The notes under the pieces were generated by a model. The model did not search any database. It saw only the letters and a list, made by a program, of their open reading frames with translations, and was not told where the DNA came from. Below, in pieces: positions 24,757-32,427 of a stretch of 64,000 nt of DNA. This DNA comes from an uncultured Sphingomonadales bacterium (GTDB taxonomy: Bacteria; Pseudomonadota; Alphaproteobacteria; Sphingomonadales; Sphingomonadaceae), in the NCBI GenBank assembly GCA_903832325.1, contig CAILBC010000036.1, positions 186,001 to 250,000 on the forward strand, written 5' to 3'. Position numbers and translations under genes: made by a program. Position 1 is the stretch's first letter, and each line of letters opens with the position of its first letter.

Positions 24757-27087
24757 ATGGCTGGGGCAATGGTCCGCAACACTCCCCCCGCACGTCTGCC
24801 CCAGGGCATGCCGAGCCGCCAGCAGGTGCTCGATTTCATCGCCACCAGCGCCGAACCCGCCGGAAAGCGCGAAATAGCCAAGGCTTTTGGCCTGAAAGGC
24901 ACCGAAAAGATCGCGCTGAAGGCCTTGTTGAAAGACATGGCCGAAGAAGGCCTGATCGATGGCAACCGCACCGCGTTTCACCGCATGGGCGGGGTGCCGC
25001 GCGTGACGGTGCTGCGCGTGATCGAAATTGACGAGGGCGAACCGATCGCCGTGCCCGACAATTGGCAGCCCGATGATGGCAGCGCGCCGCCGCGGCTGCG
25101 GGTGATCGAACCGCGCGGGCGCGGCGGCCGGCCGGCGGCCAAGGACGGCGCGGCGCTGCGCGTGGGTGACCGCGTGCTGGCGCGAAACGAGGAAACCGAC
25201 GCGGGCTGGACCGCCTATCCGATCAAAACCCTGCCGGCGATGGGTGACCAGGTGCTGGGCGTGGTGGAAATGGACGGCGCGGGCAAAGGCTGGCTGGCGC
25301 CGGTGGACAAGCGCGTGCGCCATTCGATGCCGATTTCCGATCTGGGCGGGGCCGAGGCGGGGCAACTGGTGATGGCAGAGCCCGCCGGACGATCGCCGCG
25401 CGCCGGGGTGCGGGTGACCAGCGTGCTGGGCGATCCGCTGGCGCCGCGTTCATTCAGCCTGATCGCCATTCACAAGCACGGCATTCCGGTGGCGTTCACC
25501 GGTGATGCCCTGGCCGAGGCGCAACGCGCGGCAAAGCTGCCGCTTTGCGAGGATGCGCGCGAGGATCTGACCCATTTGCCGATCGTCGCGATCGACCCCA
25601 GCGACGCGCGCGATCACGACGATGCGATCTGGGCCGAACCCGATGGCGAGGGCGGCTTTCGCGCGGTCGTGGCGATTGCCGATGTGAGTTTTTATGTGCG
25701 CCCCGGCGGCGCGATCGACCAGGATGCGCGTAAACGCGGCAATTCGGTCTATTTCCCCGATCGCGTCGTGCCGATGCTGCCCGAAGTGTTGAGCGCGGAT
25801 GTCTGTTCGCTGAAGGCCGGGGCCCCGCGCGCGGCGATGGCCTGCCACCTGTCGATCGATGCGCAGGGGCGCCTCACCGGCTGGCGGTTTTCGCGCGCGC
25901 GGGTGCAGATTGCCGAAGTCATCGCCTATGAAGACGCGCAGGCGCGCATCGATGGCGGCACGGCCGGGGCCAATCTGGTGAACCTGTGGGCGGCGTGGAA
26001 CCTGCTGGATGCGGCGCGCAGCGCGCGCGATCCGCTGGCGCTGGAATTGCCCGAACGCCGCGTCGTGCTTGATGGCGCAGGCCGCATTGCCGAGATCGCG
26101 ATCCGCGAACGGCTCGATGCGCACAAAGTGGTCGAGGAATTCATGATCGCCGCCAATGTTGCTGCGGCCAAGGCGCTGGAGGCGAAAGTCGCCCCCGTGG
26201 TCTATCGCATTCACGAACCGCCAAGCCGGGAAAAGCTGGTCGCGCTGAAGGATTACCTCTCCACTTTCGGGCGCAAGCTGGCGCTGGGGCAAGTGATCAC
26301 GCCGTCGCTGTTCAACCGCATCCTGAAGGATGTGACCGACGAGGCGGAAAAGCTGCTGGTGATGGAGGCGGTGCTGCGCAGCCAGACCCAGGCCTATTAC
26401 GGGCCGCGCAACGCCGGGCATTTCGGGCTGGCGCTGGGCAGCTATGCGCATTTTACTTCGCCGATCCGGCGTTATTCCGATCTGCTGGTGCATCGCGCGC
26501 TGGTCGATGCTTATGGCCTGGAACAGCCGCGCCCGCCGGCGGTGGCGGATGTGCCGGGGCTATCAGGCCTGTCGGACCGCGACCGCGGCGATCTGGCGCG
26601 GATCAGCGATGCGATCAGCAAGACCGAACGCCGCGCGATGGAGGCAGAGCGTGATACGATCGACCGCTATGTCGCCGCCTGGCTGTCGGTGCGGGTGGGC
26701 GAAGTGTTCGACACGCGCGTGACCGGGGTGCAGAAATTCGGCCTGTTCGCGACGATCCTGGGGCTGGGCGGCGACGGGCTGGTGCCGATTTCCACGCTGG
26801 GCGCGGAGCGCTTTGGCTATGACGACAAGGCGCAGGCGCTGGTGGGCGAAGAAACCGGCGAACGCTTTGCCATCGGCATGATTTTGAAATTGCGCCTGGC
26901 CGAAGCCAACCCGTTGACCGGCGCGCTGAAATTCGAACCCGTGGACCTTCACGCGGGTGCGAGCGGGATCGAACGGCGCGGCAGCCACCTGGCCGAACGC
27001 ACCGGCCCGGCGCGGCGCCCCGGCACGCATCCCGTCGGCAAACGCGGCCGCCCGGGGAATATCCGGCATCAGGGCCGCAAACGCTGA
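24757..27087 (+). CDS. rnr: Ribonuclease R
   Basis: RNase R is a processive 3'-5' exoribonuclease that degrades structured RNA. The product of about 776 residues has an N-terminal winged helix (Q-Q-V-L-D-F-I and K-R-E-I-A-K-A-F-G-L-K-G), cold-shock-type domains, then the RNB catalytic domain with the metal-binding D-P-S-D-A-R-D-H-D-D-A-I. H-F-T-S-P-I-R-R-Y-S-D-L-L-V-H-R is the RNB signature. A C-terminal S1 domain (G-E-V-F-D-T-R-V-T-G-V-Q-K-F-G-L-F) and a basic tail follow. ATGs at 24757 and 24769 are both possible; a TTG at 24733 is less likely. An intrinsic terminator follows. Confidence 0.95.
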   Translation: MAGAMVRNTPPARLPQGMPSRQQVLDFIATSAEPAGKREIAKAFGLKGTEKIALKALLKDMAEEGLIDGNRTAFHRMGGVPRVTVLRVIEIDEGEPIAVPDNWQPDDGSAPPRLRVIEPRGRGGRPAAKDGAALRVGDRVLARNEETDAGWTAYPIKTLPAMGDQVLGVVEMDGAGKGWLAPVDKRVRHSMPISDLGGAEAGQLVMAEPAGRSPRAGVRVTSVLGDPLAPRSFSLIAIHKHGIPVAFTGDALAEAQRAAKLPLCEDAREDLTHLPIVAIDPSDARDHDDAIWAEPDGEGGFRAVVAIADVSFYVRPGGAIDQDARKRGNSVYFPDRVVPMLPEVLSADVCSLKAGAPRAAMACHLSIDAQGRLTGWRFSRARVQIAEVIAYEDAQARIDGGTAGANLVNLWAAWNLLDAARSARDPLALELPERRVVLDGAGRIAEIAIRERLDAHKVVEEFMIAANVAAAKALEAKVAPVVYRIHEPPSREKLVALKDYLSTFGRKLALGQVITPSLFNRILKDVTDEAEKLLVMEAVLRSQTQAYYGPRNAGHFGLALGSYAHFTSPIRRYSDLLVHRALVDAYGLEQPRPPAVADVPGLSGLSDRDRGDLARISDAISKTERRAMEAERDTIDRYVAAWLSVRVGEVFDTRVTGVQKFGLFATILGLGGDGLVPISTLGAERFGYDDKAQALVGEETGERFAIGMILKLRLAEANPLTGALKFEPVDLHAGASGIERRGSHLAERTGPARRPGTHPVGKRGRPGNIRHQGRKR

Positions 27088-27097
27088 GCCTGAAATT

Positions 27098-27121
27098 CTC
27101 CCCGTTTCGGGGAGGATTTTT
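27098..27121 (+). terminator. Intrinsic terminator after rnr
   Basis: A 7-bp stem (CTCCCCG/CGGGGAG) with a TTT loop, 10 bases after the rnr stop, followed by GA and five Ts. It lies between two convergent genes and its last T is close to the end of the universal stress protein gene. Confidence 0.8.
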
Positions 27122-27124
27122 GGG

Positions 27125-27631
27125 TCAGCTGACTGCGTCGATCCGCGCGTCGTCTGCGCCGCCGGGCACGATCATCAGGACGCAGGGCAGGGTGCCGGCC
27201 TGGGCGGCGAAATGGCTGGCAAGCGGGCCGGGGGATGATCCGCCGGCCGCGCCGATCACCAGAGCCGACACTTCGGGATGGTCGCGCAAGTATTGCCGCA
27301 CGGCCTCGGTACCGTCGCCCGATCGCACCGCAATCGTCGGCACCAGCCCGGATTCGCTGGCCAGGCTGCCGGCGGCCATGCTTGCCAGCATTTCGGCGCG
27401 GTCGCGCGCTTCTTCCTCGATGGTCGCCTGAACCGAGCCGAAGGCGACAAAATCGCCGCGCGGCACCAGCACCAGCATGTGCACCCGGGCCCCGGTGCGC
27501 AGCGCGCGGCGCGCGGCAAAGCGCAAGGCGCGCGCCGATTCGGGGCTTTCGTCGACGATTACCAGATAGACGCGGCCCGGAGATGTGTTTTCGCCTGCCG
27601 GGTTTTTGGGTGCCACATCCTGTTGCGCCAT
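27125..27631 (-). CDS. Universal stress protein (UspA domain)
   Basis: A single UspA domain of about 168 residues. It begins V-Y-L-V-I-V-D-E-S-P-E-S-A-R-A-L-R-F-A-A-R-R-A, the usual first strand and helix. The C-terminal half ends with an S-A-L-V-I-G-A-A-G-G-S-S-P-G-P-L-A-S-H-F stretch that resembles the nucleotide-binding G-x2-G-x9-G-S loop in altered form. Such proteins help survival under stress; direct partners are unknown. Two starts compete: ATG at 27631 with a good AGGAA site 5 bases upstream (chosen), and ATG at 27670. The reading frame stays open far upstream opposite pdhC, but that part is antisense and not coding. Confidence 0.75.
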   Translation of the reverse strand: MAQQDVAPKNPAGENTSPGRVYLVIVDESPESARALRFAARRALRTGARVHMLVLVPRGDFVAFGSVQATIEEEARDRAEMLASMAAGSLASESGLVPTIAVRSGDGTEAVRQYLRDHPEVSALVIGAAGGSSPGPLASHFAAQAGTLPCVLMIVPGGADDARIDAVS

Positions 27632-27856
27632 GGTGTTTCCTGCCGGCGTCGGCGCATTTGCATGATGCATGCGCCCTTGCCTTTTTCGCTTGTGGCATAA
27701 TTCGTATGCGACGGGAACGCCAAGTGACTTGACCCGGAGCACCGGCATGGCGAAATGGCGCGCAAGGTCAAAAGGCCCATTTTTGCCAAATCGGTGATAT
27801 TTTGCCAGTCTGTGTGCCAGATTCGGTAGAATACCCTTCAGAACGGAACCGCCGCC

Positions 27857-29182
27857 ATGCCGATTGCCATCAAGATGCCCGCCCTTTCGCCCACCATGGA
27901 GGAAGGCACGCTTGCCAAATGGCTGGTCAAGGCCGGCGACCGCGTTGCATCGGGCGATATTCTTGCCGAAATCGAAACCGACAAGGCGACGATGGAATTC
28001 GAAGCGGTGGACGAAGGCGTGATCGTGTCGATCAACGTGGGTGAAGGCAGCGAAGGCGTGAAAGTGGGCACCGTGATCGCCACGCTGGCCGGCGATGACG
28101 AAGCGCCCGCCCCGGCGAAAGCCGCTGCGCCCGCTGCACCTGCACCTGCGCCTGCACTGGCACCGGTCGCCGCGCCCGCCCCGGTTGCTGCAGCACCGGC
28201 CCCGGTTGCCGCCCCTCTTGCTGCGCCTGCTGCGGTTGCGCCGGCCAAGACCGACCGCGTGGTGGCAAGCCCGCTGGCCAAGCGCCTGGCCGCCGAACGC
28301 GGGATCGATCTGGCCACGGTGCAGGGCAGCGGCCCCAATGGTCGTATCGTTCGCGCCGATCTTGATGCCGGGACGCCGGTTGTCGCAGTGCCCGCGCCGG
28401 CCGCTGCTGCGCCCGCCGCCCCTGCTTCTGCTGCCGCGCCGGCGCCGGCAGCCCCAGCCCCGGCAGTCCCCGCCGCAGTGCCCGATTTCGGCATCCCCTA
28501 TGTCGGGGCCAAGCTCAACAATGTGCGCAAGACGATCGCGCGCCGCCTTACCGAAGCCAAGCAGACCATTCCGCACATCTATCTTACGGTCGATGTCCGG
28601 CTTGATGCGCTGCTGAAGCTGCGCGGGCAGCTCAACGCCGCGTTGGAGCCGCAGGGGATCAAACTGTCGGTCAACGATCTGCTGATCAAGGCGCTGGCCC
28701 GCGCGCTGGTGCAAAAGCCGAAATGCAATGTCAGCTTTGCCGGCGACGAATTGCGCACGTTCAGCCGGGTCGATGTATCGGTGGCGGTGGCCGCGCCGTC
28801 GGGGCTGATCACCCCGATCATCGTTGATGCCGGATCGAAATCGGTTTCGACCATCGCCACCGAGATGAAGGCGCTGGCCGCCAAGGCGCGCGATGGCAAG
28901 CTGCAGCCGCATGAATACCAGGGCGGCACGGCCAGCCTGTCGAACCTGGGCATGTATGGCATCAAACAGTTCGATGCGGTGATCAACCCGCCCCAGGCGA
29001 TGATCCTGGCGGTCGGCGCGGGCGAAGCGCGGCCCTATGTGGTCGATGGCGCGCTGGCGGTGGCCACGGTGATGTCGGTAACGGGCAGTTTCGACCATCG
29101 TGCGATCGACGGGGCCGATGGCGCCGAATTGATGCAGGCGTTCAAGGCGCTGGTCGAAAACCCGCTGGCACTGGTGGCCTGA
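27857..29182 (+). CDS. pdhC: Pyruvate dehydrogenase E2 (dihydrolipoamide acetyltransferase)
   Basis: E2 is the core of the pyruvate dehydrogenase complex and moves acetyl groups from lipoamide to CoA. The 441-residue protein has one lipoyl domain with the lipoylated Lys43 in E-I-E-T-D-K-A-T-M-E, then a long Ala/Pro linker, a peripheral-subunit-binding domain (A-S-P-L-A-K-R-L-A...G-S-G-P-N-G-R-I), a second Ala/Pro linker and the catalytic domain ending with the active-site F-D-H-R-A-I-D-G. The same strand continues with a thioesterase gene and lpd (E3). The E1 genes pdhA and pdhB are not here, so the complex is encoded at more than one locus. Confidence 0.93.
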   Translation: MPIAIKMPALSPTMEEGTLAKWLVKAGDRVASGDILAEIETDKATMEFEAVDEGVIVSINVGEGSEGVKVGTVIATLAGDDEAPAPAKAAAPAAPAPAPALAPVAAPAPVAAAPAPVAAPLAAPAAVAPAKTDRVVASPLAKRLAAERGIDLATVQGSGPNGRIVRADLDAGTPVVAVPAPAAAAPAAPASAAAPAPAAPAPAVPAAVPDFGIPYVGAKLNNVRKTIARRLTEAKQTIPHIYLTVDVRLDALLKLRGQLNAALEPQGIKLSVNDLLIKALARALVQKPKCNVSFAGDELRTFSRVDVSVAVAAPSGLITPIIVDAGSKSVSTIATEMKALAAKARDGKLQPHEYQGGTASLSNLGMYGIKQFDAVINPPQAMILAVGAGEARPYVVDGALAVATVMSVTGSFDHRAIDGADGAELMQAFKALVENPLALVA

Positions 29183-29198
29183 TCGGGGACTGCCGGCC

Positions 29199-29636
29199 AT
29201 GACCGCCGCGCTGCCCGCGCATTTTCCGCAAGGCGAACCGGCAATCCGCATCACCGCGATGCCCGCTGATGCCAACCCGGCCGGCGATATCTTTGGCGGC
29301 TGGCTGATGGCGCAGATGGACATGGCCGCCGGGATCATCGCCGCGCGCCACAGCGAAGGGCGCGCCGCGACAATCGCGGTGGAGGGCATGACGTTTGAAA
29401 AGCCGGTGCATGTTGGCGACGAAGTGTCGGTCTATGCCGGGCTGACTTCGGTCGGGCGCACGTCGATGGTCATCGATGTTCAGGCCTGGCGTCGTCCGCG
29501 CACCGGAGACGAGCGCGAACGGGTGACCGCCGCGCGTTTCATTTTCGTGGCGATCGATGATGATCGCCGTCCGCGCCCGGTTCCGCCGCTGCCCCCCGTG
29601 GGCGCGGATGGTCCGGCGCCGCAAGCAGGGAGTTGA
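29199..29636 (+). CDS. Acyl-CoA thioesterase (hotdog fold, YciA-like)
   Basis: A 145-residue hotdog thioesterase. The segment N-P-A-G-D-I-F-G-G-W-L-M-A-Q-M-D is the catalytic motif of the YciA/BFIT group, where the Asp acts in hydrolysis of acyl-CoA; V-E-G-M-T-F-E-K-P-V-H-V-G-D and S-V-G-R-T-S-M follow as expected. Sixteen bases separate it from pdhC and it is immediately followed by lpd, so it is made with the pyruvate dehydrogenase subunits. It may keep CoA free when acetyl-CoA or short acyl-CoAs build up; this is inferred from position. Confidence 0.85.
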   Translation: MTAALPAHFPQGEPAIRITAMPADANPAGDIFGGWLMAQMDMAAGIIAARHSEGRAATIAVEGMTFEKPVHVGDEVSVYAGLTSVGRTSMVIDVQAWRRPRTGDERERVTAARFIFVAIDDDRRPRPVPPLPPVGADGPAPQAGS

Positions 29637-29638
29637 AT

Positions 29639-31051
29639 GTGGCCGACAGCTTTGACGTGATCGTGCTCGGATCGGGCCCGGGTGGCTATGTCGCGGCGAT
29701 CCGCTGCGCGCAGCTGGGTCTGAAAGTGGCGATTGTCGAACGCGAAAACCTGGGCGGGATCTGCCTGAACTGGGGCTGCATCCCGACCAAGGCGCTGTTG
29801 CGTTCGGCCGAAGTGTTTCACCAGATGCAGCATGCCGCATCGTATGGCCTGGCGGCGGACAATATCCGCGCCGATCTGGGGGCGGTGGTGGCGCGATCGC
29901 GCGGGGTGGCCAAACAGTTGAACCAGGGCGTGACGCACCTGATGAAAAAGAACAAGATCACCGTGTTCTTGGGCACCGGCGCGATCGCCGGGCCGGGCAA
30001 GCTGATGGTGACCGGCGACAAGGGCACGCAAGTGCTCGATGCGCGCCACATCATTGTCGCCACCGGTGCGCGGGCGCGCGATCTGCCCTTTGCCAAAGCC
30101 GATGGCGAGCGCGTGTGGACGTATCGCCACGCGATGACGCCAAAGGTGCTGCCATCGCGCCTGCTGGTGATCGGATCGGGCGCGATCGGCATCGAATTTG
30201 CCAGTTTCTACAACGATATGGGCAGCAAGGTCACGGTTGTCGAAATGATGGACCGCGTGGTGCCGGTGGAAGATGCCGATGTGTCGGCATTCCTGGAAAA
30301 GGCGCTGACCAGGCAGGGCATGACCGTGCTGACCGGGGCCGGTGTCGAATCGATCGATGTCGGGGCTGGCGGGGTCACGGCGCGGATCAAGGGCAAGGAC
30401 GGTAAAGTGGTCGAAGACAGCTTCAGCCACGTCATCGTTGCGGTGGGCATCATTGCCAACACCGAGGCGATCGGGCTGGAAACGGTCGGCATCGCGACGG
30501 AGCGCGGGATCATCGCCGTGGATGGCTACGGCCGCACCGGGGTGCCGGGCATTTGGGCGATCGGCGACGTGACCCCGGGGCCCTGGCTGGCGCACAAGGC
30601 CAGCCACGAAGGCGTGATCGCGGCCGAGGCGATTGCCGCCGAGCTTGGCAATGCCGATGTCCATCCGCACCCGATGGACCGCGGCAATATCCCCGGCTGC
30701 ACGTATTGCCACCCGCAGATTGCCAGCGTCGGGCTGACCGAAGCCAAAGCGAAAGAGGCCGGCCACACGGTGCGCGTGGGCACGTTCCCGTTCATCGGCA
30801 ATGGCAAGGCGATTGCGCTGGGCGAGGCCGAAGGGTTCGTGAAAACGGTGTTCGACGCAACCTCCGGCGAATTGCTGGGCGCGCACATGATCGGCGCGGA
30901 AGTGACCGAGATGATCCAGGGCTTTGTTATCGGCAAGACGCTGGAAACCACCGAGGCCGAACTGATGCATACGGTGTTTCCGCACCCGACGATCAGCGAA
31001 TCGATGCACGAATCGGTGCTGGCTGCCTATGGCCGGGCGATCCATATCTGA
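29639..31051 (+). CDS. lpd: Dihydrolipoyl dehydrogenase (E3)
   Basis: E3 reoxidises dihydrolipoamide with NAD+ in 2-oxoacid dehydrogenase complexes. The protein of about 470 residues has G-S-G-P-G-G-Y at the FAD site and the redox disulfide C42/C47 in G-G-I-C-L-N-W-G-C-I-P-T. The NAD site is G-S-G-A-I-G-I-E-F-A-S-F, and the C-terminal H-P-T-I-S-E contains the active-site His of the partner subunit. I chose GTG at 29639, spaced 6 bases from an AGGGAG site; a TTG at 29633 in the same frame is too close to that site. The visible ATG at 29637 is out of frame. Confidence 0.95.
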   Translation: MADSFDVIVLGSGPGGYVAAIRCAQLGLKVAIVERENLGGICLNWGCIPTKALLRSAEVFHQMQHAASYGLAADNIRADLGAVVARSRGVAKQLNQGVTHLMKKNKITVFLGTGAIAGPGKLMVTGDKGTQVLDARHIIVATGARARDLPFAKADGERVWTYRHAMTPKVLPSRLLVIGSGAIGIEFASFYNDMGSKVTVVEMMDRVVPVEDADVSAFLEKALTRQGMTVLTGAGVESIDVGAGGVTARIKGKDGKVVEDSFSHVIVAVGIIANTEAIGLETVGIATERGIIAVDGYGRTGVPGIWAIGDVTPGPWLAHKASHEGVIAAEAIAAELGNADVHPHPMDRGNIPGCTYCHPQIASVGLTEAKAKEAGHTVRVGTFPFIGNGKAIALGEAEGFVKTVFDATSGELLGAHMIGAEVTEMIQGFVIGKTLETTEAELMHTVFPHPTISESMHESVLAAYGRAIHI

Positions 31052-31061
31052 TATGCAAACG

Positions 31062-31083
31062 GGGGGCGGTGCGCACCGCCCCC
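31062..31083. terminator. Palindromic terminator between lpd and the Spy-like gene
   Basis: A perfect 22-base palindrome (GGGGGCGGTGC/GCACCGCCCCC) lies 10 bases after the lpd stop and 19 bases from the end of the convergent minus-strand gene. It has no T run, but its strength and position between convergent genes favour a bidirectional terminator. Confidence 0.6.
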
Positions 31084-31102
31084 ACATCCTCGTTGCGCGG
31101 TA

Positions 31103-31600
31103 TCAGTAATCCGGCGGGCCCTGCCTGTCGGGCGGCGGGGGCAGGGTGCGGGTATCAAACGTGCGCTGCTGTTCGGGATTGAGCGCGGCATAAAACGCCT
31201 TCAGCGCTTGCGATTGGCGCTGCAGATCGGCCAGTTCCTGCCGCATTTCGGCCTCGACCAGATCCATCCGGTGCGGCGCATCGAGCGTGCGGAACAGACC
31301 GGCGGCGGCACTGCGCCGCTGCTGCGCCTGGTTGGGCAGGTCGGCCGCGCTGCGATAGGCCCGCCAGGCGGTTTCCTGCGCCGGGCTGAGCCGCAGGGCG
31401 AGGTGGAGCGCCTCGATCGCCTGGGCCCCGTTGTCCTGAATCCCGTTTGCCTGATAACCACCGGCCTGATAGCCACCAGCCTGATAGCTATTCGATGGCG
31501 TGCCATAGCCCTGTGCGTGGGCGGTCACCGATGCCAGCGCCAGAATGGCGACAAACGCCGTGCCGGCCCGGTACCGCAGACGCCGATCAATTGCAGCCAT
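31103..31600 (-). CDS. Spy/CpxP-like periplasmic protein
   Basis: A 165-residue exported protein with a signal peptide (residues 1-30, ending T-A-H-A-Q). The mature part is mostly helical and carries two L-x-P-x-Q-type motifs, A-L-R-L-S-P-A-Q-E-T-A-W and A-L-N-P-E-Q-Q-R-T-F, which mark the Spy/CpxP family of periplasmic chaperones and metal/envelope-stress sensors. Between signal and helices lies a Tyr/Gly-rich linker encoded by three 15-bp repeats (Y-Q-A-G-G). The ATG at 31600 lies inside the 3' end of the upstream Gly-rich gene (14-base overlap), so the two are co-expressed. Family membership is moderately sure; the client is unknown. Confidence 0.7.
   Translation of the reverse strand: MAAIDRRLRYRAGTAFVAILALASVTAHAQGYGTPSNSYQAGGYQAGGYQANGIQDNGAQAIEALHLALRLSPAQETAWRAYRSAADLPNQAQQRRSAAAGLFRTLDAPHRMDLVEAEMRQELADLQRQSQALKAFYAALNPEQQRTFDTRTLPPPPDRQGPPDY
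31449..31493. repeat. Three 15-bp repeats within the Spy-like gene
   Basis: The 15-base unit (GCCTGATAGCCACCA, plus strand) is present three times in tandem at 31449-31463, 31464-31478 and 31479-31493, the last diverged. It keeps the reading frame and encodes repeated Y-Q-A-G-G units after the signal peptide. Confidence 0.7.
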
Positions 31601-32213
31601 TGGTGACCCAGTGGTATTGCTTTTCGGTGTCATTCCACAGCCATTTGCCGCACGCCTGCTGCTGCGGGGCCGCCGCAGGGGGAGCGTCTGCCTGCGGTGC
31701 CGCGATGGGCGGGGCATAGCCCGGCGCCGGCGCCACATAGTCATATTCGGGATAGGCCGGGTAATCGTAATAGGCATAGGCGGGATAGCCGTAATAGCCA
31801 TAGGGATAACCATATCCCCAGGCCCACGGGCTGCCCCAATATCCCAGCGACAGGCCGATCGCCGGGCCCCAGAAATAGGGCCCGCCGCCGCGATAGCCGC
31901 GATAGCCATCGCCATCATGCCAGCCGCCACCATGCCAGCCGCCACCGCCGTGCCAGCCGCCGCTGCCGCCGGCCGAGGCAGGGCGCGCCGATGATCCGCG
32001 AAAACCGCCGCCACCACCACTACCGCCGCCACCACCACTACCGCCGCCACCACCGCCGCCACCATGAAATCCACCGCCCGGCGCCCCGCCACCATGCGAT
32101 CCGCCAGCATGCGATCCGCCGCCATGGTTTTGCGCCATGGCCGCTGCCGGCGCCAGCATCAGCGCCGTAGCCGCGACCAGGCCCGAAACCCATCCCCCAG
32201 AAAGCCGTTGCAT
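31587..32213 (-). CDS. Glycine/tyrosine-rich secreted protein
   Basis: A 208-residue exported protein. The signal peptide ends A-P-A-A-A-M-A-Q. A run of about 50 residues of H-G-G-G and poly-Gly follows, then W-H-G-G-G repeats, then a segment rich in aromatic residues (G-Y-P-Y-G-Y-Y-G-Y-P-A-Y) and a Pro/Ala linker. The last 25 residues have two Cys and W-x-W-N-D-T-E-K-Q-Y-H-W, a small domain of unknown function. Such proteins are often surface or envelope components. The ATG at 32213 is supported by AAGGA at normal spacing; the frame extends upstream to 32318 without support. Its 3' end overlaps the Spy-like gene start. Confidence 0.7.
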   Translation of the reverse strand: MQRLSGGWVSGLVAATALMLAPAAAMAQNHGGGSHAGGSHGGGAPGGGFHGGGGGGGGSGGGGGSGGGGGFRGSSARPASAGGSGGWHGGGGWHGGGWHDGDGYRGYRGGGPYFWGPAIGLSLGYWGSPWAWGYGYPYGYYGYPAYAYYDYPAYPEYDYVAPAPGYAPPIAAPQADAPPAAAPQQQACGKWLWNDTEKQYHWVTNGCN

Positions 32214-32427
32214 CACCCGTTCCTTTGCCGACGACACCGGACCTGCCGAAGCCCTGATGCCGGGATGTGCGGCCAGACAACGCCAGCCGCACGGCAATGA
32301 CAAGCGGGAATCGCGCAAATCGGGCGGTAATCACCGCGATGGGCGAGACCGTGCCGCAGATTGCCTGAACCGCGGATGACTGCATTGGCCGCGCCGGTGC
32401 GTGCCCTCGGCCGGTTCCGGTTTCAGG

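Noticed and set aside
27671..29389. The upstream extension of the universal stress protein frame opposite pdhC
   Set aside because: Only the C-terminal ~168-181 residues look like a UspA domain; the rest is antisense to pdhC and low complexity.
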